Below are positions 60,901-64,000 of a DNA stretch of 64,000 nucleotides, piece by piece (position 1 is the stretch's first letter; each line of letters begins with the position of its first letter). The position numbers and the translations under genes are program-made. The notes under the pieces were generated by a model, which saw only the letters and a list, made by a program, of their open reading frames with translations, ran no database searches and was not told where the DNA came from. Source of the DNA: Falsiroseomonas sp050563535 (lineage in GTDB: Bacteria; Pseudomonadota; Alphaproteobacteria; Acetobacterales; Acetobacteraceae); the NCBI RefSeq assembly GCF_050563535.1, contig NZ_JBNXUO010000017.1:35096-99095 (forward strand), written 5' to 3'.

Positions 60901-62269
60901 CGAGGACCACGGTCTCGAGCTGCGCGTCGGAGAGAAGGCCCCTCTCGACGAGGCCCGCCGGAAGGTGGGGCCGGTAGGTCGGCCGCGGCGGCCGCACGCT
61001 TGCCATCGCCGCTGACTGGACGAGCGGGGTCGGATGCGGGTGCGCGCCGGGGACGCGGATCGTCGCGGGCGTGAACGGCTCGTAGAGCGCATCGCTCAGG
61101 CGTGCCGGGCCGGCTTCCGCGCTCTCGACTGGCAGGTAGGTGAGCTCGACGGCATCAGCGGCCACCGGCGCGAGCGGGCGGGCGGCGGCCGCGGTTACCC
61201 GGCGTTGGGGGGTCGTGGCAGTCCGAGCAGCGGAGACTCGGATCGCCCGGCCCGCCGTGCACGCGGCCCGCGGCGGAACGTGCCGCTCGACGAGAGCGAG
61301 CAGCGCCGCGGCATCGCCGGCCATCGGGTGCGAGGCCGGCACTGAGGCCGGAGCGTGCGCCGGAAGGCGGTCGATGACGGTCAACCGCGTCTCGACCGCC
61401 GTGCCGTGCTTCGCGTAGACACGGCCGCCGATCGCCGCGCTGAACACCACGCGCCCGCGCTCGCTCAGCCGCGCGAAGGCCAGCGCCCAGGCCGGGTTGT
61501 CGGGCGAGAAGGACGCGCCGGTGATCGCGACCAGCCTGCCGCCATCGGCGAGGCGCGCCAGTGCCGAGGCGATGTGCCGATAGGCCGCGTCGGCCACACG
61601 CCCTTCGACATGCGCGCCGGTGGAGAAGGGTGGGTTCATCAGCACGACGCTCGGCCGCACGCCTGCGTCGAGATGGTCGTGGATGCGCGCCGCATCGTGG
61701 TCCGTGACGGAGGCCGCCGGAAAGAGGAGGCGAAGCAGCCCGGCGCGGGTGTCGGCGAGCTCGTTGAGCACGAGGTCGGCGCCGGCCATCTCCGCGAAGA
61801 TGGCGAGCAACCCGGTGCCGGCCGACGGCTCGAGCACGAGGTCGGTGGGACCGATCGCGGCGGCCTGCGCGGCGACGAGGGCAAGCGGCAGCGGCGTCGA
61901 GAACTGCTGCAGCGCCTGGCCCTCCTCGGACCGGCGCGTGTGCGTCGGCAGCAGCGCCGCCACCTTCGTCAACGCCGCAAGGCGCGCCGCGACGGGCTTG
62001 GCAGCAAGCGCCGCACCGAAGCGCTGGAGGAACAAGACCTGCGCCGCCTCGCACGCCTCGTAGGCGTCCTTCCAGACCCAGGCGCCCTCGGCGTCCGAGC
62101 CGCCCGTCGCAGCGGTCATCGCGTCGCGGAGCGCGCGCGCGTCGACGGGCTGCCCGGCAATGAGAGTGGGCAGGAGCCTCTGCGCGGCAGCGAGCAGGGC
62201 TTCGGGCGTGACGGCACGGGCAGTGGACGGCGACCGCGCGAACGCTGCCTCGAGGGATGGATGGGGCAC
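57926..62269 (-). CDS. strawberry-notch helicase fused to an N-terminal methyltransferase domain
   Basis: A 1447-residue protein. Residues ~120-330 form a class I methyltransferase (VLEPSAGTGLLAIFAEMAGA near 145 and NPPFS near 212, the N6-adenine type). From ~430 it is an SNO-family SF2 ATPase (GDGTGAGKGRQ near 500, FDESHAMQN near 605, YVSATGATTV, GLGRTNRTHQAQPP). The C-terminal third is the conserved SBNO helicase-C region and tail. Such giants are common on alphaproteobacterial plasmids and phages and may protect or remodel incoming plasmid DNA; this is inferred. Confidence 0.9.
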   Translation of the reverse strand: MPHPSLEAAFARSPSTARAVTPEALLAAAQRLLPTLIAGQPVDARALRDAMTAATGGSDAEGAWVWKDAYEACEAAQVLFLQRFGAALAAKPVAARLAALTKVAALLPTHTRRSEEGQALQQFSTPLPLALVAAQAAAIGPTDLVLEPSAGTGLLAIFAEMAGADLVLNELADTRAGLLRLLFPAASVTDHDAARIHDHLDAGVRPSVVLMNPPFSTGAHVEGRVADAAYRHIASALARLADGGRLVAITGASFSPDNPAWALAFARLSERGRVVFSAAIGGRVYAKHGTAVETRLTVIDRLPAHAPASVPASHPMAGDAAALLALVERHVPPRAACTAGRAIRVSAARTATTPQRRVTAAAARPLAPVAADAVELTYLPVESAEAGPARLSDALYEPFTPATIRVPGAHPHPTPLVQSAAMASVRPPRPTYRPHLPAGLVERGLLSDAQLETVVLAGEAHTAQLAGAWTVDDTFDVVTAAPDDAEGAVRFRRGFMLGDGTGAGKGRQVAAVILDNWLKGRRRALWVSKSDTLIEDARRDWSALGQERLLVQPLARFRQGTPIRLEEGILFATYATLRTDAREKRASRVRQIVDWLGAGFDGVIVFDESHAMQNAAGATGERGEAAPSQQGRAGLRLQHALPEARVLYVSATGATTVQNLAYAQRLGLWGGDDFPFTTRAEFVAAIETGGVAAMEVLARDLRALGLYTARSLSYDGIEYEIVEHALTPEQTRVYDAYAGAFGIIHQNLDAALEAAGVTATSDRGSTTLNAAAKSAARSAFESSKQRFFGHLLTSMKTPTLIARIDEDLAAGHAPVVQLVSTGEALMERRIAALPAEEWSDVQVDITPREYVLDYLAHAFPVGLYEPFTDSAGNLCSRAVFADGQPVLCREAVERRDALIERLASLPPVGGALDQIVQRFGTEVVAEVTGRSRRIVRKRGEDGVERLVVEGRPAGANLAETTAFQDDAKRILVFSDAGGTGRSYHADLGARNRRLRVHYLLEAGWKADAAIQGLGRTNRTHQAQPPLFRPIATDVRGEKRFLSTIARRLDTLGAITRGQRQTGGQGLFRATDNLESDYARAALRQLYTLLLAGRVEGCSLRRFEEATGLSLLTRDGAVREETPPITQFLNRVLALPIGLQNTLFEVFDGLLEARVEAAVQAGTFDVGLETLRAESLSVVDRRTVYTHPATGAETVALEIRRLDRTEPLSLGEALTVARSAPGRLLVNARSGHAAVQVRAASVTLDSGEVERRVRLVRPTERRTLPEAAFLASHWDEADGAAFAEAWNAEVAALRELVESRLWIVTGLLLPIWRRLPEDGCRVYRLQTDEGERVIGRQVPPAWVAEALGGDAQAVSAEDAWEAVLGRGALLQLADGLSVRRSLVMGAPRVELSGFTDGMVARLKADGLVSEIITWKLRLFVPVGAEGPAILARVLARHPVARVTDRAAA

Positions 62270-62385
62270 GAGGAGGAACTCCGGGAGCGGAACGGGGATG
62301 TCCGGGTGGCTTCCGCTCTCTCGAACCGGCTCCGGACACCCTCTCCCGGCCGCTCTCTCCCTCTCGATCCTTCCTCAACGAAGAA

Positions 62386-62413
62386 GGGGCCCGACGCGGA
62401 CGCGCCGGACCCC
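62386..62413 (-). terminator. probable terminator after the DUF6927-like gene
   Basis: On the minus strand an imperfect GGGGTCCG/CGGGCCCC stem with a GC-rich loop is followed by TTCTTCG, 7 bp after the stop codon. Confidence 0.45.
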
Positions 62414-62419
62414 TGCCCG

Positions 62420-63001
62420 TCAGCTCACCGCGCCCTCGACCGTGTAGCGGTGTCGATGGAGATTGCCGATGCGATAGAGGTCGCCGCCGGCGGGCCGGAA
62501 CCGCACCGCGCGCGGCCGTCCCGGCTCGATCACCACCTCCAGCCGGGCGTGCGCCGAGCCGTCGGTGAAGGCGATCGGCGTTTCGAAGACGATCGTAGTG
62601 CCGTCGCGCAGGCGCGGACGATCCGCCCGTGCGGCGACCGCGGCGCGGCAGCGCTCGCGCCAGGCGAGCGCATGGTCCGCGTCGGTCGGCGTGAGCAGGT
62701 CGAGGATCGCCGCCGGGCACTCGGACTCGCACGGTCCCATGTGCTCGGTCATGTCCTTGTAGCCGAAGACGTCGCCGTTCGCGTCGCGCGGGTTGTAGCG
62801 GACGAGGCAGACGACCGCGAACACCGCGCGTGGCATGTCTGGACCGATCTGCTCGACCGCGGCGTAGTAGGTGCGCATCCGGACGAGCGCCGAGCGCAGC
62901 ACGGTCGAGCGGACCGTCCCGCACGCGTAGGTGAACTGATCGTCGAGATAGGCGCGAGGGCCGCGGAACCGGCCGAGCGACGACATGAAGAGCCAGCCCA
63001 T
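62420..63001 (-). CDS. DUF6927-like conserved plasmid protein
   Basis: A 193-residue soluble protein starting MGWLFMSSLGRFRGPRAYLDDQFTYA, with AVFAVVCLVRYNPRD and YKDMTEHMGPCESECPAAILDLLTP. This matches the small conserved family (DUF6927, from memory) that sits beside strawberry-notch genes on alphaproteobacterial plasmids. A C-x3-C pair could bind metal. ATG 63001 has GGAGACCCACC before it. Function unknown. Confidence 0.75.
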   Translation of the reverse strand: MGWLFMSSLGRFRGPRAYLDDQFTYACGTVRSTVLRSALVRMRTYYAAVEQIGPDMPRAVFAVVCLVRYNPRDANGDVFGYKDMTEHMGPCESECPAAILDLLTPTDADHALAWRERCRAAVAARADRPRLRDGTTIVFETPIAFTDGSAHARLEVVIEPGRPRAVRFRPAGGDLYRIGNLHRHRYTVEGAVS

Positions 63002-63020
63002 GGTGGGTCTCCTGAAACGA

Positions 63021-63048
63021 CGAAGCCCGGCGCAATGGCCGGGCTTCG
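63021..63048 (-). terminator. terminator after the ParB-family gene
   Basis: A perfect 10-bp stem CGAAGCCCGG/CCGGGCTTCG with an 8-base loop, followed on the minus strand by TCGTTTC, lies between the ParB-family stop and the next gene's ribosome binding site. Confidence 0.65.
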
Positions 63049-63105
63049 GGTGGGTGGACGGTGAGAGGGAGTGTCAGCGGGGCGACGAACCAACCGGCGC
63101 GGGCT

Positions 63106-64000
63106 TCACTCGGCAGCGACGGGAAGTCGCTCGGCCTCGGCGTCGGCTCCGCCCTCGCCCTCCTCGGCGAGGAAGGCCGGCAGGGCCTCGGGTTCGGTCG
63201 CCGTGCCCCTGTCGCGTACACCGGCGAGACGCAGCGGCTCGGGGGTCCAGCTGGTGTCGGCGAGAAGGCGCTCGGCCTCCACCGCCATGTCGGCCTTCTT
63301 GAGGTGGGCGATCAGCTCCGCCGCGGCCTCGCCCTTACCCTCACGCACCGCATCGAGAATCCGGGCCTTTGTGACCCGGCCGAAATAGTTGGCCACCGTC
63401 GGCCGCCACCCCGCCTCCACCATGTCGAGCCCGACTGCCCCGGCGAGGCGATCTGCATGCGCGATCGCCTTCGGCCGTCGGTTGTAGGCCTCGTGCACCG
63501 CGTTGACCGTCAGTCCGACGAGGTGCGCGAACAGCGCCTCGCGGCTGTCGGCGTCGAAGCCCGCGAGGACCTCCCAGAGCTCACCGGGATCCGCCGGCAG
63601 CTGTGCCTGCCAGCGCGCGTGGCGGGCCTCGATCGCACGCGCCGAGGCGGTGTCGGCCAGGCCAGGCGCCTGGGCCGAGAAGAGCGCGCTCTTCGGCTCG
63701 ATCTCCAGGCAGGAATCGAGGCCGTAGCGGTAGAACAGCCGCAGGCAGAGCGCGTGGGTCGCGGCGAGGGTCGCGACCTGTGTATCACCGGCGACCGCGT
63801 CACGCAGCGCGAGCGTGCGGTGCGCGGTGAGTTCGGTCAGAAGCCGGTCAGGCAGTGGCCGGATGCCCTCGTCCTCCTCAGATGGCTCGGCGGTGCCTCC
63901 ACCGTCAGGCTCGCCCAGGGCCCTGCCGCTCCCCTCAATGTCCGAACCGGCAACGGACCGCTCACCCGCTCCCGCCGCATCGTCGCCTGGTGCGGCGACC
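63106..64000 (-). CDS. ParB-family protein, C-terminal part (runs off the window)
   Basis: The minus-strand frame is open from the window end to a stop at 63106. The visible part matches the C terminus of long ParB/Spo0J-like plasmid proteins: EALFAHLVGLTVNAVHEAYN, RPKAIAHADRLAGAVGLDM, WRPTVANYFGRVTKARIL and LIAHLKKADMAVEAERLLAD. The ParB nuclease-like N-terminal domain and start lie beyond 64000. These large ParB-like proteins are distinct from the ParA/RHH partition pair at 29-30 kb and may have another role. Confidence 0.85.
   Translation of the reverse strand, partial: VAAPGDDAAGAGERSVAGSDIEGSGRALGEPDGGGTAEPSEEDEGIRPLPDRLLTELTAHRTLALRDAVAGDTQVATLAATHALCLRLFYRYGLDSCLEIEPKSALFSAQAPGLADTASARAIEARHARWQAQLPADPGELWEVLAGFDADSREALFAHLVGLTVNAVHEAYNRRPKAIAHADRLAGAVGLDMVEAGWRPTVANYFGRVTKARILDAVREGKGEAAAELIAHLKKADMAVEAERLLADTSWTPEPLRLAGVRDRGTATEPEALPAFLAEEGEGGADAEAERLPVAAE

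Noticed and set aside
58454..61015. Plus-strand frame of 853 codons opposite the strawberry-notch gene
   Set aside because: It is the shadow of a well-supported minus-strand gene and has no recognisable domain.
1..64000. CRISPR arrays, tRNA or rRNA genes, complete insertion sequences
   Set aside because: I saw no regularly spaced repeats, no tRNA-like cloverleaf with CCA context, no rRNA sequence and no intact transposase.

Overview
This window looks like part of a large conjugative plasmid, or plasmid-like replicon, from a very GC-rich alphaproteobacterium. Acetobacteraceae such as Roseomonas-like bacteria, or a related Rhizobiales/Rhodospirillales lineage, are plausible, but no rRNA or housekeeping marker is present to fix this. 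The plasmid reading rests on a RepA initiator beside iterons and a DnaA box, a ParA partition gene with a ribbon-helix-helix partner, a full VirB/VirD4 type IV secretion operon, a MobF relaxase, and a set of backbone genes (DUF932, DUF736, DUF2493, Toprim, strawberry-notch, ParB) that commonly travel on alphaproteobacterial plasmids.

Layout. 0.2-7.9 kb is a metal-handling block. It holds a MerR regulator and a DUF411 protein on the minus strand, then a cation transporter and a long plus-strand run: Zn/Cd/Pb P-type ATPase, SHOCT protein, Met-rich Spy/CpxP-like protein, CcdA, signal peptidase II, PCuAC chaperone and SCO protein, closed by a strong terminator. 8.0-9.2 kb is scar tissue (a DUF932 tail fused to a PIN tail) beside an intact gene whose paralogue lies at 50 kb. 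9.4-27.1 kb is the transfer region: lytic transglycosylase, VirB2-B11, EexN-like and VirB7-like proteins and VirD4, then the convergent relaxase operon, a candidate oriT and three TraK/L/M-like genes. 27.4-31.4 kb is the replication, partition and toxin-antitoxin module. It is peppered with the palindrome TAGCNGCTA. A tyrosine recombinase follows at 31.6-32.7 kb.

33-50 kb is a lower-GC defence island that appears to begin at the 3' end of a DUF1612-type gene. It carries an AlbA_2 protein and two minus-strand systems only 61 bp apart. One is a Shango-type locus (TerB-domain protein, ATPase, helicase). The other is a six-gene operon encoding a sigma-factor-like protein, an unknown acidic protein, an ImmA-UvrD-nuclease fusion, a double ubiquitin-like/E2 fusion, a JAB/E1 fusion and DUF6527. 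This operon is the best candidate for an incompletely described biological system: a bacterial ubiquitin-like conjugation pathway wired to a regulator and a protease-helicase-nuclease.

50-64 kb returns to plasmid backbone, mostly minus strand: the second copy of the 8.6-kb gene, DUF932, a helicase, DUF736, DUF2493, Toprim primase-like protein, a giant strawberry-notch helicase/methyltransferase, a DUF6927-like protein and a ParB-family gene cut by the window edge. A structured repeat of about 47 bp lies upstream of both DUF736 and DUF2493.
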